A DNA stretch of 64,000 nucleotides from Anopheles merus. Taxonomy: Eukaryota; Arthropoda; Insecta; Diptera; Culicidae. Position numbers and translations under genes: made by a program. Below, one piece after another: positions 11,298-24,141 of the stretch; position 1 is the first letter of the stretch; the number at the start of each line of letters is the position of its first letter. The notes beneath the pieces were generated by a model that worked only from the letters and a program-made list of their open reading frames with translations, was not told where the DNA came from and made no database searches. The stretch is taken from positions 39,167,255 to 39,231,254 of the forward strand of contig NC_054083.1 of the NCBI RefSeq assembly GCF_017562075.2, in the 5' to 3' direction.

Positions 11298-14200
11298 TTG
11301 TGAGGGTTAATTCCATAACTTTCCTAGTAGTTCAGTTTATCCCTTCGAAATATATCTTAGGATAGATGGCAGTCGCTTGTCTCGAACGGTTGTGTACAAA
11401 CCATGCCAAATGTTGAATGCATGGCGGTAATCAATACATTTCTTTGTTATGACAAAAAAAAAAGTTCCTTCAGACCTCGATCTTCTGTTTCGCGAGTGTC
11501 TTTATTTGACTAGTGTGAGTTAGTCTAGCTCTACTGTGGTATGGTAATAACAAGATCACATTGCAACATTTCCATAACAAGGGCAATAACAAAATATTAG
11601 CGCTTTTATATTGTAAGATCTAATATAAGTATCTTACAATGGTTTATTCCTACAAATTGTTGAGGTATAAAATGAAGTACCACTGGATACCCGAAACGAA
11701 CTGTTTAATAACAGTTTCAAAGTTGTCTAAATTTTAATAGTATTAATTTTAGTATATTGTAAAATCGATTTAGATTATTTTTTCCAATTTTCAATATTTT
11801 ATTAGAATCTCCCAGCTTATTTCATAAAACTTTGATTAACATCGTTCATTTGTATTAATTATATGTTCATTTTTTATACAAAGAAGAAATCATCATGCAT
11901 ATTTTAATGGTAAATTCAATTTTCAGAGAAAATCTGTCAAACATTGTTTTATGAACTGTTTTGTTACTGCAGTACTGTTGTTGTTTCGATTATCTCTGCA
12001 TATTCATTCTTTTCATTGCCTCACATTGCTCCACCACCAGTTATAATATGAACTGCAAAATGTTTTAATTCTTCGCTCGCCATGCTGATGAAACTAGCTG
12101 CACAACAACTCCTCTCCTCCATCGTTAGCTATCCAAAACCGCCGTCCGTCCCTGTTATTACAATGCCCTCGGATACATTTTAGCCGTGCTTGCAACCGAG
12201 TGGAAACAAAACGAGGAAATGTATTGAAAACGCATACAACGAAACAAACATATTTTCTTAAGCATATTGTAGCTGTTGAAACGGTTTTTTTTTAAACTAT
12301 ATATCCTGCCGGTATAACAACCGCGCACAACCTCGGCACACAAGATTTCCATTTACTTTTCTTTACATAATTCGCTACCCTGAGCGCATCGTGTACCTTT
12401 AGTGAGAAGGGAAAGTTCTCACAAAGTGCCACATGCATACGTGGTCTTCTCCTAGCGTTGCATTTGCAGGTAGCAACGATGGCACAGCAACGGAGACGTC
12501 GTCACATTGTACATTAAAATTTGAACTTCGGCCAAATCCCTTCAGGTGCATTTCATTATGATTGGTGGTCTTCTGGTGGGGCTGTAGATTCGTGGCTCGT
12601 GTTTTGGGGGGTACCCTTTTGACAGCGCCACGACGACGAACGAACGGGAAGGGAAACGATACGTGCGTGCGTGTGGATTTGCACTGGAAGGAATCTGAAT
12701 CCGTTACACGCTTCGATGAAGAAAAGTAAATCTACACAGGCGCCGGATCGCATTGTACGCACCAATATGGGGAAACGTGGCTATAAACGAATAGAATGAG
12801 AGCTAGAAAGTGGTAGATTGCAGCACGACACTAAACAATTGCGATGTTAGAACAAGTGCTTATAATATAATAATTTATACATTTAGGTGTGTGTATGCAT
12901 TCCACTCACTTTCTTTCTCTCACTCTAGCCGTTTGCACAGATCACAAGTTTTCTGTTTTATTGTTTTTGTCATACATTTTCTGTTACTTTCGTGTTTTTT
13001 CATTGAAAACATACAGTCTCTCTATCCACCATTACTAGTATTTCCATTATGATTTGTTCATTGCAAATAGTATTAAAAAATCGCTAAGATCGCACACCAA
13101 CCATACTTTGGTACATTTTTCATGAGCAAGAACAAAAAAATAGGAAGAAGAGTTGTGGATTACAATCCATGAATCGTTTCAATACACAAAAAAATCAATG
13201 TTCTTTAGGACGGCAGCCATCGCACGAAGAGTACTAATGTATTTTCTGTATCTTTTTTTCTTTTTCTCTCATTCTTTTTCGGTATTCTCTCTCTCTCTCT
13301 CTATTGTGTTTGTTTCAAATTGACGAAAACAAAAACCGTGCACATCATCGTTCCGTTCATTTGCTTTCCGATCAACATCTACTTGTAAACTCGTAACGTT
13401 TACTACGAATACCACAAAACCGAAAACTCTCTATTTCCCCTTGCACCACATGCATTCCGCGTGCTTGTCGTGCTGGCTGGTGTGTTGTTGTGTTTACTGC
13501 TACTCTACGTGTTGTTGCTGCGTTTGTATGCTAGGCATGCTATCTAAAAGCCATCGAAACTCGACCAGACTTTGCGGTGGCCTGGAGCAATCTTGGCTGC
13601 GTCTTCAATGCGCAGGGTGAGATATGGCTGGCGATACATCACTTCGAGAAGGCGGTTGCACTCGACCCGAACTTCCTCGATGCGTACATCAACCTTGGCA
13701 ACGTGCTGAAGGAAGCCCGCATCTTCGACAGGTGAGTGTTGTGCTTAGTATAAGTATGGGAGCGGGGAGAGAAGAGCGATTTATATCATAATTATGTTAT
13801 AGGGTATCGTAAATGGATCATATGCTTCTATATCGCACCATCGTGCTACTTCAATTCAGAACGAACCGATATTCTGTGAAGGGGATTTCTACCGCAACTA
13901 CCTTGAAGGGTTCATTCCCTTCGAGCTAAACGAAACATACACGCTCCGTTTCCAATGGGACGCACAATGTGTGTCAGTGTGTAGTTTTTAAAAATAAAAC
14001 ATCCAACAGCTGTGTTTCCGCAAACTTCCTTCTGCTTGCGAACCGCGTTCTCTGTTCATAATGTGGGTGAGAGTTTTAATTGCAAGGACACACACATCCG
14101 CTTTGATGGTGGTGAACGGTACTAATGAATCCATCACTAGTGGGAGAAGATGTCTAGTTCGACCTACGGCTCCTACTCTTTTGAGAGGTTGTGGGACATT

Positions 14201-17200
14201 CTTAAATTAGACCACACAAGCGAGGAGTATGGTATTTCTTTTTTTGCCCTAGATTAAGCAGAGAAGCGTGTAATCTTTTCGGGCATGTCAACATTAGCCC
14301 TCGAGGCATTGTTCTTTCATTCGTAGCGAGTCCTTTCCGTTCCAGCGAGTAGGATGTGATATGTGTGTATGTACTATGACAATGTTGCTGGAATGCCCTA
14401 GCGAGTTTTATGCCCGAATGGAGCATGAAAACGCACATCGATTTAGAATGCGGCCGCTACACAATCGAATCGATGCTGATGCATTTTTTATATTGCTTCA
14501 TCTAAGCGAGCCGATAAGAAGGGCAATGGATGGAACCATGTTGAATGATGATGCTAGTCCTTTATTTCGAAGACTAGTGACACCAGTTTCACCGGACAAA
14601 CATTTGTCACACGTTCGACCTTCAGCTGGATGTAATGATGATTTTATTGCATGTCTATTGTGCTCGGTGAGTTATTATCCTTCATGTCTACCGATGCATA
14701 ATTTAGTTAGCGACGTGTACGCGATTGCTGTTTCTGGTCGATGAAACTCAGCTGGCGGTCGTTTTTGATTGCGTTGTAAGATTGATGCAAAACGGAAAAT
14801 GCGCAATGTAAAGTTAAACTAAAAATCCACATAAAAAACGTACATTATTGACGAAAATCCTGAAACAAAACGTTACACCCACCGACGTTGCGAATAAGCA
14901 CATGCTTTATTTTTGCTTACACGCTTCAGTAATGTTTCAACCATCCACGGCAATGAAAGGATGAAGGAACACAGTGTATCAACACTAAATGGCACCGCGA
15001 CATGGATGGATGCGAAAAAGGAAAAGCCACTGTACCGGATACTAGCGCCCTCATCCTATCGCACCATCCCATCTTCACTTGGCCCCGGAAAAGCCAATCC
15101 ATAGTACGCCGGGATCTGTTTAGCATAACAAAAAAAAAATCCCAACGCAACCTGCTGGGCCAGACGCAAATCTATTACGCTTCCGCGAATCGGTTCAACT
15201 TCACCGTTCAAGTGCCCATTCGCACCGACATCGCCGGCATGGCAGAAGTTGGCAAATGTCTATGATGGTTATATTCGTTCCGATAGGTTCTAAAGAGGGA
15301 GAAGCACGAGAAGTCCTTCCATAGGCAGCAGTGTGCTGCTCTGGGGTCGTCAACATTGTGCCTTTTCGCGGATGTGGGGCTGTCTCGCACGACCTTCTCC
15401 TCCTCGTCGTTCTTTTGCTCAAGTACCGTGGCTGCTTTTACGCATACACCGTGGGTGCTAAATGACGGAACAGCAGACGTACACACCCCGCTGCTCTGAA
15501 CTGCACTCAATTTTTATTTTATGTCCCGCTGATTTTCCGTACTCGTAGCGCGCTTCGCTAAGTGCGTCGCTATTTAGAGTTGCGCGCGAGTTGGTTGGAG
15601 CTTTTGGTGTATGGAAAAGTAGTATGCGCTGGTTCGAGATGTCCTACGAAATGGGTTTAAAAGTGGTTCGAGAAAGCAGGCAGCAGCATGCAATACTAGA
15701 GAGAGGCGACCGGCACGAACCTGTGTGGGAGTAAAATATAGAACGCGACCCTTCGTCTAGCTTGTGTACCGTGGCAAAAGTACAAGAGAGAACGAAAAAG
15801 ATAGAGAGAAGAGAGGCACGCCACAACGATAGCATCGTTTTGGGTATGGAAAATGGTTTGTGAGAGAAAAGCGTGTCCTTTTCCTAAAGGGACTCCACTG
15901 TCGTCTGTGCGAATTCACCACCTGTAAGCCCCGTGTGTTACGTGTATATCGCTCAGTGTCGATTCGGTTGACAACGGAAACGGTTGCGTTTATCGCGTGC
16001 GAAGCATTTGTGTTGTCAGTGCTTCATTTTAATGAAGATCACTAATCATCGTTTGTTTTTTTGTTTCGTGTGATTGTGATAGATTACATTTGAATCGGGA
16101 GTGTTTAGGTTGAAGCGTAATTTCAAAATAATCGCTTCGGAATTAGGAAACGAAAGTGTAAAGGGGAAGATAGGTTTTCAACCGTTAGTATTAGGGAAAG
16201 GAAAACACATGCCGTGTTGTATTGCTGGATTCAAAGCGTTGAAACGGTTGCGTTGTCGATAAAGTAATTAATATTTGCTTAAAACATCCGCTTACCAGTC
16301 AGTGGCTCAAGGGGAGCGAGCGAGTGAGTGCAAACATTAGGAAAGCTGTTTTGAAAGTTTGGTAGGATACAAACGCGCGTAGAGAACGGGACTAGTAGTG
16401 CAAATACTAAATTCGTGTTTTGCTGCTGTACCGTGTTTTCAGTAGAAACACGTAGCACACGTTTCATTTTTATACAATTTGATAGTTATTGGGAAAAGTT
16501 GTGCTAATAATTTAATGCCAAATACAGTAAATAGTTCGATAATGAAGTAATTTTATGTGAAATAGTATGATGGTGTACGAAATACACACACACATCAGTG
16601 GCTTTAGTTTGGAGTGCGGTTTAGTAACTCATATGAAAGGCATGGCAAGACGAATTTTATGACTTCCTAAAAATAGTTGATTACAATTTTCATTTACTGC
16701 TGCCTTTGGTACAAACAACACCCGGTGAAACTTTTGTACTTACTCGCCGGTGGTAATAAATAGTCCACCACCTCTTCTTCGCCGAGAAACGCTTGCCAAT
16801 CAATTAATTATGATTTTGACACAATTTTCCACACACCAACCACCACCGTTTTCTGTAACGGAAATGTTCTAATTTTAAAATTCAACTGCATTGCTGATTG
16901 GCCTATGTATTTCTAACCCTGGCAGCGTACGTACCGGAATGGTCGCACTGCAAGGGACAGAAAGGGTGTGTGTAGTACCGTCTCGTTGTTCGGGTTGCAC
17001 GTACTAATGATTTTGATTGCATCAAGAAAATTGAATCCGACCATAGATGATGGTTGTTGCACACAGTGAGCAAACGGCAACTGTCTAATTTTACACTCTT
17101 ATGACAAGATGCGATATGATTGCTGATTTTGAATCGTTGGCACACTGTCGTAAAGCTTTTTTGCCAATTTCGTCAATAGGATATGATTTATGCATTAAAA

Positions 17201-20200
17201 AAATGATTCACTAACGACTATTTATTCGACAGAGTTGAAGGAACAAATCTGTTCATAATTTATCCCTTACCCATGGTGTTTGCAGAATGCTTATTGAAGC
17301 TTGAATTTAAAATCATTTGGGCTGGAAATTATCGGTCCTGACGCCATACGCTATCTCTCGCGCTCCCGCCCGTGGGAGATAAAGATTGATGCAAAACTGG
17401 GACGTCGTCGATAGGACAATAGAGTCCCTATATTGTACCATCTAATTGGATCATCATCATCAGAAGGCAGCGCAGGTGTGTTTGCGTTGGCAAATTTAAT
17501 TGCAGGACGACAAGGGATGGATGCTTCTTCCTCTCCGTTTCGAACACAAGCGAAATGATGATAGAAAAAGCAGGAAAAGCAACGAAGACAACTAGGGACA
17601 GGAGTGATCTGGAAGGGAAAGGTCTTGACAAACTTCTTGACTCTGTCCCCTGATGACATTTAATTTGTCGATAGAAGCAAGCCGAGAAGAGATGCGTAAA
17701 ATATGGCATGTTACTACTAAAACATGAGGAAAAGAAATGGAACCGATGATGATGTTGGAGCACTGGATCTAAGGGCCAGTAGTATCCTCTATCTTATCCT
17801 AGCATTTCAAGGGCAGGTAGTGAACAAGTTTACTTTTCAATCAGTGCCAAGTTGTGCAGGAAATTAGAACTCTTGAATGTGCGAAACGAACCTGCTGTGC
17901 CAAGCACCCACCGTTCATCCGCAAAGGTTGTGGATGTGCGAAAGGACAAAAAGGACAGTTCGTTTGTTTGCGTCCGTTTTCCCTCTGTGTGTATGTTTGA
18001 CTGTCTCCTGGGAAATGATGTTGCGGTCACACGATATTCACTTTGACATTTTGCGTGCGGTGTGGTGTACTTTATTGTGTTTGCTGCCATGTCCTATTTT
18101 AATACTATAAACCACCTGGATATATGTGTGCACACAGCAAAAAGTGCCCGCCACTACGCAAACACACGGCAAGTGTTGCCGGCCAACAAGCTAAACCATG
18201 TCAACAAGATTCTCTGCCTACCATGAGACTATACCCTCACCCTCGAAAGCCATAAAGATCAAACGGCGGCAGTAGCACATAATCACACACTCCCACTATA
18301 TGAACTCGATGCCAATTTTGTGGGTGGTTCAAACGAACTGTTAAATTGTTCTAATTTGCGTGTAAATTCTAGTTCCCATTCGTGTGTGTTACACATTGTC
18401 AGGACAAAATCTAACAAGCGTGACAACAGCAGCAGCGCAAGGCTAATGGAATAATTAATGGTGAAAGAGAGGACCTGGGTTATTGTGAAAGGAGTGAAAC
18501 GAAGGAACGAATTGACCCGGTTCTAGTTGTGGCAGTGCACCCACTCTGTGCCAAACTAGCTGCAGAGTTAACAATGTGTGCTTGTCAATGAGGAGGAGAG
18601 CAGCATAGAATTCGTTTGTCGTGCCAAACAGAAAACCTTCGTCTACAAACTACTCACCTCACCGCGCAGTGCAGCGATGGATTATCAGTGCATTGTAATT
18701 TACACCATTGTGCGTATAACGCCGTACCATCCGTACAACTCGCTGTCGGAGCTGAAGGCGAGCCAGGAAGGCTGTTTGGATTGGATTAAGTTCTACGTCA
18801 AAAGGTTAGCCGGAAAGAACACACCAACCGTGGGACTAAGAGAACGGGGGGAGTCAGTAGCAAACCACTCAGCCTACGCACCCGAGCATATGACAATGAT
18901 GATGGGTAATGGCTGTGTGTGTATGTTGAAACAAGAGAAGCTTTTATTGCTGCTAGCTAGCAAAACATAAGCTGATCCGATGAGGGTACCAGGCTGTAAT
19001 AGAAGCGTGGGATAAGCCTTTATGCACAAGGATGATAAGATGGGCGTGCTTTTGAGTGAACGTGTTTGAGAGCAGTAATAAGCTAATAATATTTCGCCCA
19101 TCGAATTTTAACTCCTTCCACATTTGAGCTTCCATTTCGACTGAATTATAGGATTATTCTGGTAATCACTTACCAATTTATTGTAAGGTTTAGGAACCGG
19201 AAAGAGCATTTCAGAATGTTCCAAAAATACTTAGTTCTAGTTATTATCAACAATAAGACTGCATTAATCAGCTTTTTCTGCTATTTGTATTGTCATTCTT
19301 CTATTTGGCGTAAACGACCTACGCGGACATGCAGACCTATACAGGCTTTCCAGAATTAATTACCACGCTGCCGAATAGCCAATCCTTGCTATGGGGGAAC
19401 AAGTCCATTCTAGGCTTGAACTCATGACAAGCATTTTATTGAGTGGTTCGAGTTGACGACTGTACCACGGAACTGTCCCTGGTATTGTCATTACTTTGTC
19501 CTAATGGCTATTTTCCTTCCTGTATAACCATCCTATCCTGTCCATACTCGGGTTTCAAGTATTTTTATTTGCATTAATTTACATCTCAATTTTATTCACC
19601 CGCGCAACGACATTAAACATTCTATTTTTGTTTTCTATCCCCATTCGAGACCATGGTTTACGATGATACTTTTGGTATACAATGGAAAACTCTGGTGCGC
19701 TATGATAATCTTGTGCCCTTGCCTGCTCTCGTCCCCGTTTTGATTTTGTATCACATACACAATGCCGAGATTTCGCAGTTCAACGATGATGCACTTCAGA
19801 AAGAGAGGAAGAAAGTTTTAGAATGCCATTTGTTTGCTCTAATGTTTTGTGTGTTGGTATGGTATGTCGCATTTGTCGTTGTCGTTTTATACTCGAAATA
19901 TTCTTACACATAATAGTCACGCACAAAACATATCTGAAGACTCCTCAGTAGCTCGGTACGCATTGTTTCGGGTTCGAGGAAGCAGTCACGTATCCTAGCT
20001 ATTCATAAGGCTCAAGGTATGGAATGGAATTCAATCGGGGGACTTCGTTTCCCACCGTACAAGGAAAAAGCGTCAGTGCCGGAAAAGATGAAGTACTGTC
20101 GCTTCCAAGCGTCGAAAACCAGATGTATGCTATGCATGTTGTTTGTTAATGTGTATGATCTTGAATACTGTTCCAACTTATTATTCCAGCAGCATTTCAG

Positions 20201-23200
20201 TAGTCCTCGGGTCCTTCAAGTCTTGGACAGAACCTCATGTTATCGTCAGAAATAACCGTTAGACAGACATCAGTGTTAGCAAATTCCGCATTAAGCACAG
20301 GATATGATTTACATGTTTAAATTGGTTTCTTAGCAAAGGATTTAAAATTTTCCCAATCACAAGTTTGTTACAAATCACTCAGCGTTTTAAAAAGCAATTT
20401 GGCGCATAAAGCAGCTATTTACTGAACTTGCTATTTCAGAAGCTCCCAGCTACGCCGTTTACACAATTTAAGCTAGCATCATTATTTACAGTTTAATGAG
20501 TTTTTGGAATTCTTTTCGCTACAGTTCCCTTTAGTGCGAATCAAATCGTCCCACCGACGCGGTATTTGTGGGTGTGTGTATGTGTTTCACTCTACTAGAC
20601 CTGTTGCCGCCGTCGCTTCATCATCACCACTGCTCCGGCGCTTGCCAGAAAGCACAGATGCAGATCGAAGTCGGGGGAGGCGCTTGCTAAAAATAATCTT
20701 GTTGATATAATGGAATTTATTAAACTTCCTGTCGCCCACCCGACACGGGGAACATGCCCAAATGGGAGAGGGATGGGTGAAGAAAGCACCGGTTGATCCA
20801 TATCGACCCATCCAATCGCCAAGGAAGAGAAAGGATAGGAGGATACGAACAACGTGTATCCGTTCGATCCGTCTGTTGGTCGTCTGAGGGAAGCTTTGGA
20901 GCCGCGCACGCTGGTTGGTATGAGAATGGCAGAAATTGAAAACTGATTCTTAGCATTTGAAACTCGTTGCTCCACCGCCAACAACCAAGCTGGTCCTAAC
21001 CCCGGCAGCCCCTGCCCGCACTGGTTGAGTATGGTGGCGTTGGCCTGGCTTGCACATAATCCTTCCAATCCTGTTACAACGGGGAGAGCGTTTGGCGAAA
21101 GCCGTTTTCAATTTATTCCACTTTTATGTTCCGCTCAATTGCGGAACTTGGGACAAGAGAAATCAGCGAGAGAGAGAGAGGGGGAGGCAACCTTTTGCGT
21201 GTGGTGGGTATACCGGAACGAAGGAGCGCCTCTCATCAAGCCCTTTTTCGGGCGCAAGCTTCAAATTGAAATGAACGAAATGTGGGTGTTGTTACCTCGT
21301 GGTGACATTTTTGAAGAGCCCTTTTACTTTCTATCTACCATTTAATAGGCGAAGCCGGACTAGGATGTACGGAGAGGGCAGGGGATCTTTTTAGAGAGGT
21401 TTCGGCTTTTGCGAGTAGAGGCTTTTGTATCAACCGAACGTGATTGTTGCGTTAAAAGCAATCTCAGATAAATTAGGCACGCTCCCCCGGCTTGCGAGAC
21501 CCATCTTTTTTGAAGAGAAATTATTCAACAATACAAAATAAGCATGAAATAGAGATAAGAGCAAAGGGTTGCTTCAAATATTTGGAATATTTTACTCGAG
21601 TATTTTGAATATCTCCTTTGAAACTGTGTAGCAGCTAAAGTATTTATTTTTATTTCCATTTTTTTTTTTCAGAGCCGTCGCTGCGTATCTGCGAGCGCTC
21701 AATCTGTCCCCCAACAATGCCGTTGTGCATGGCAATCTCGCTTGCGTGTACTACGAGCAGGGACTCATCGATCTGGCGATCGATACGTACCGCCGTGCGA
21801 TCGACCTGCAGCACAACTTCCCCGACGCGTACTGCAACCTCGCGAACGCGCTCAAGGAAAAGGGCCAGGTGAAGGAGGCGGAAGAAAGCTACAACATTGC
21901 GCTGCGCCTCTGCCCGAACCATGCCGATTCGCTCAACAATCTGGCCAACATCAAGCGCGAGCAGGGCTACATCGAGGAGGCGACGCGCCTGTACCTCAAG
22001 GCGCTGGAGGTATTTCCCGAATTTGCGGCCGCGCACTCGAACCTGGCCTCGGTGCTGCAGCAGCAGGGCAAGCTGAACGAGGCGCTGCTCCACTACAAGG
22101 AAGCGATCCGCATCCAGCCCACGTTCGCCGACGCGTACTCCAACATGGGCAACACGCTGAAGGAGATGCAGGATGTGGCCGGTGCGCTGCAGTGCTACAC
22201 CCGCGCCATCCAGATCAATCCGGCGTTCGCGGACGCGCACAGCAATCTGGCGAGCATTCACAAGGACTCGGGCAACATCCCGGAGGCTATCCAGTCGTAC
22301 CGGACGGCGCTGAAGCTGAAGCCGGACTTCCCGGACGCGTACTGCAATCTGGCGCACTGTTTGCAGATCGTGTGCGACTGGACCGACTACGAGGCGCGCA
22401 TGAAGAAGCTGGTGGCGATCGTGGCCGATCAGCTCGACAAGAACCGGCTACCGTCGGTCCATCCGCACCACTCGATGCTGTACCCGCTGTCGCACGAGTT
22501 CCGCAAGACGATCGCGGCACGGCACGCGAACCTGTGCCTGGAGAAGATTAACGTGCTGCACAAGCCGCCGTACAAGTTTGGCCGCGAGCTGAGCGGCCGG
22601 TTGCGCATCGGGTACGTGAGCAGCGATTTCGGCAACCATCCGACGTCCCATCTGATGCAGTCCATTCCCGGTCTGCACGACCGCAACCGGGTGGAGATCT
22701 TCTGCTACGCGCTCAGCCCCGACGATGGTACAACATTCCGTGGCAAGATAAGCCGTGAGGCGGAGCACTTTATCGATCTGTCGCAGACGCCCTGCAACGG
22801 GAAGGCGGCTGATCGCATACATGCCGACGGCATACACATCCTGGTGAACATGAACGGCTACACGAAGGGAGCGCGCAACGAAATCTTTGCCCTGCGTCCC
22901 GCACCGGTGCAGGTGATGTGGCTCGGCTATCCGGGCACTAGCGGCGCCTCATTTATGGATTACATCGTTACGGATGCGGTCACATCCCCACTGTCGCTGG
23001 AGTCACAGTACAGCGAGAAGCTGGCGTACATGCCGCACACCTACTTCATCGGTGACCATCGGCAGATGTTCCCGCACCTGAAGGAGCGGGTGATCGTGAG
23101 CAACAAAGCGAACAACTCGCTCGCTGACAACGTGGCCGTAATCAATGCGACCGATCTTTCCCCGCTGGTCGAAAGCACCGACGTGAAGACGGTGCGGGAG

Positions 23201-24141
23201 GTCGTGCTCGCGAACAAGCCGGTCGAGATCCAGCACAAGGTAGCCGAGCTGCCGACGACTACGCCGATCGAGACGATGATCGCCTCTGGCCAGGTGCAAA
23301 CTTCGCTGAACGGTGTGGTGGTACAGAACGGGCTAGCGACGACCCAGACGAACAACAAAGCCGCCACCGGGGAGGAAGTGCCGCAGAACATTGTCGTCAC
23401 GACGAGGCAGCAGTACGGCCTGCCGGACGACGCGATCGTGTACTGCAACTTCAACCAGCTGTACAAGATCGATCCACTGACGCTACAGTCCTGGGTGACG
23501 ATTTTGAAGCACGTGCCCAACTCGGTGCTGTGGCTGCTTCGCTTCCCGGCCGTCGGTGAGGCCAACATTCAGGCCACCGCCCAGCAGATGGGCATCGCTG
23601 CCGGACGCATCATCTTCTCGAACGTGGCCGCCAAGGAGGAGCACGTGCGACGGGGTCAGCTGGCGGACGTCTGTTTGGATACGCCGCTCTGCAACGGACA
23701 CACCACCTCGATGGATGTGCTCTGGACCGGAACGCCAGTCGTAACGCTGCCGGCAGAAACGCTAGCGTCCAGGTAAGAGAGAGAGAGAGAGAGAGCAAAA
23801 AAGCACATCCGATAAGGTTTTGTTCTACGTTTTACTTATACGACCCGTTTCGTTCGCTCTTCTTCCCTTCCCGCAGAGTTGCCGCATCGCAGCTGGCAAC
23901 GCTGGGCTGCCCGGAACTGATCGCCAAATCGCGGCAAGAATATCAGGACATCGCGATCAAACTCGGTACCGACCGGGAGTACCTAAAGGCGATGCGGGCC
24001 AAGGTGTGGGTAGCCCGCTGCGAAAGTCCCCTGTTCGACTGCAAACAGTACGCGCAAGGACTGGAAATGCTGTTCTACAAGATGTGGGAACGGTTTGCGC
24101 GCGGCGAACGACCCGATCACATTTCCGCGAAGGACAAGTAA
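6805..24141 (+). CDS. Ogt: O-GlcNAc transferase (OGT, Drosophila super sex combs)
   Basis: Seven coding exons: 6805-6946, 7802-8012, 8207-8390, 8478-8546, 13535-13731, 21673-23772 and 23877-24141. Together they give 3168 nt and 1055 aa, close to human OGT (1046 aa), with every junction in phase. The enzyme transfers GlcNAc from UDP-GlcNAc to Ser/Thr of nuclear and cytosolic proteins. Residues 1-47 are a variable leader with an eight-Gln run. About residues 50-500 are tetratricopeptide repeats that form the substrate-binding superhelix. The catalytic part follows, with GYVSSDFGNHPTSHLM near 581-596, QLYKIDP (UDP-contacting lysine) near 863, and RRGQLADVCLDTPLCNGH near 926. These are the conserved GT41 motifs. 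The intervening domain (about 740-840) is the most divergent stretch, as in other species. Introns 4 and 5 are very long (5.0 and 7.9 kb). Confidence 0.98.
7016..7801 (+). other. Ogt intron 1 (distal part), no further feature seen
   Basis: Intron 1 runs from the GTAAGT at 6947 to the CAG ending at 7801. A TG-rich patch lies near 7240-7270 and a pyrimidine-rich tract precedes the acceptor. No nested gene is recognised. Confidence 0.8.
8034..8103. repeat. (CT)n microsatellite in Ogt intron 2
   Basis: About 35 CT units start roughly 20 nt after the exon 2 donor and fill much of the 194-bp intron 2. In the pre-mRNA this is a long CU tract beside a 5' splice site. It is complementary to the GA tract in intron 4 of the same transcript. 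Confidence 0.98.
8547..13534 (+). other. Ogt intron 4 (5.0 kb), no nested gene recognised
   Basis: Bounded by GTAAGT at 8547 and CTAG ending at 13534. The sequence is AT-rich with mononucleotide runs (12 G at 9084-9095) and a long GA tract at 11209-11294. Frames of 60-80 codons on both strands show no codon bias or family resemblance. Confidence 0.75.
11209..11294. repeat. (GA)n microsatellite in Ogt intron 4
   Basis: About 43 uninterrupted GA units on the plus (transcribed-sense) strand. The frames it creates encode Arg-Glu or Ser-Leu repeats and are not genes. Confidence 0.98.
18677..18804 (+). other. Unexplained coding-like ORF inside Ogt intron 5
   Basis: The frame is open from 18572 to 18970. 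Between about 18600 and 18830 the third positions favour C and G, as in the real exons of this window and unlike the surrounding intron. An internal ATG at 18677 starts MDYQCIVIYTIV. A weak GTTAGC donor follows at 18805. The predicted peptide is aromatic and hydrophobic, and I recognise no family. No good acceptor sits at its left edge: an in-frame TAA lies at 18569 just after a CTGCAG. It might be a first exon of a nested gene, a decayed retrocopy, or coincidence. Confidence 0.25.
19298..19482 (-). mobile_element. SINE200-like tRNA-derived retroposon, antisense to Ogt
   Basis: Read on the minus strand, the element has a pol III-type B box (GAGTTCAAGCC) and the segment TGGTACAGTCGTCAACTCGA that I associate with Anopheles SINE200. 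A perfect 10-bp target-site duplication, TATTGTCATT, occurs at 19288-19297 and 19483-19492, which fixes both ends. Shared blocks with the element at 25239 (TGGTACAGTCGTCA, GTTCAAGCCT, GTATAGGTC) support a common family. The family name is from memory and unverified. Confidence 0.8.

Larger units (their letters stand above)
13732..21672 (+). other. Ogt intron 5 (7.9 kb) containing a SINE and an unexplained coding-like ORF
   Basis: Starts with GTGAGT at 13732 and ends with a poly-T tract and CAG at 21672. It carries a SINE in antisense orientation (19298-19482) and an open stretch with coding-like codons around 18572-18970. The remaining sequence shows no recognisable exon. A frame at 14361-14744 has no codon bias. 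Confidence 0.75.

Noticed and set aside
11080..11365. Ser-Leu and Arg-Glu repeat 'proteins' at the GA tract
   Set aside because: Translation of a microsatellite in an Ogt intron.
14361..14744. A 127-codon plus-strand frame in Ogt intron 5
   Set aside because: Codon third positions are unbiased and start and end lack splice or family signals, so it looks like a chance frame.
19926..20030. tRNA-like patch with TAGCTCGGTACGC and GGGTTCGAGG
   Set aside because: The A- and B-box resemblance is partial. No cloverleaf with paired acceptor arms could be drawn, and no target duplication was found.
21650..22357. A 235-codon minus-strand frame opposite the Ogt TPR exon
   Set aside because: Its repetitive RVREVRLQ-like pattern mirrors the TPR repeats on the plus strand. 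It has no independent start or splice context.
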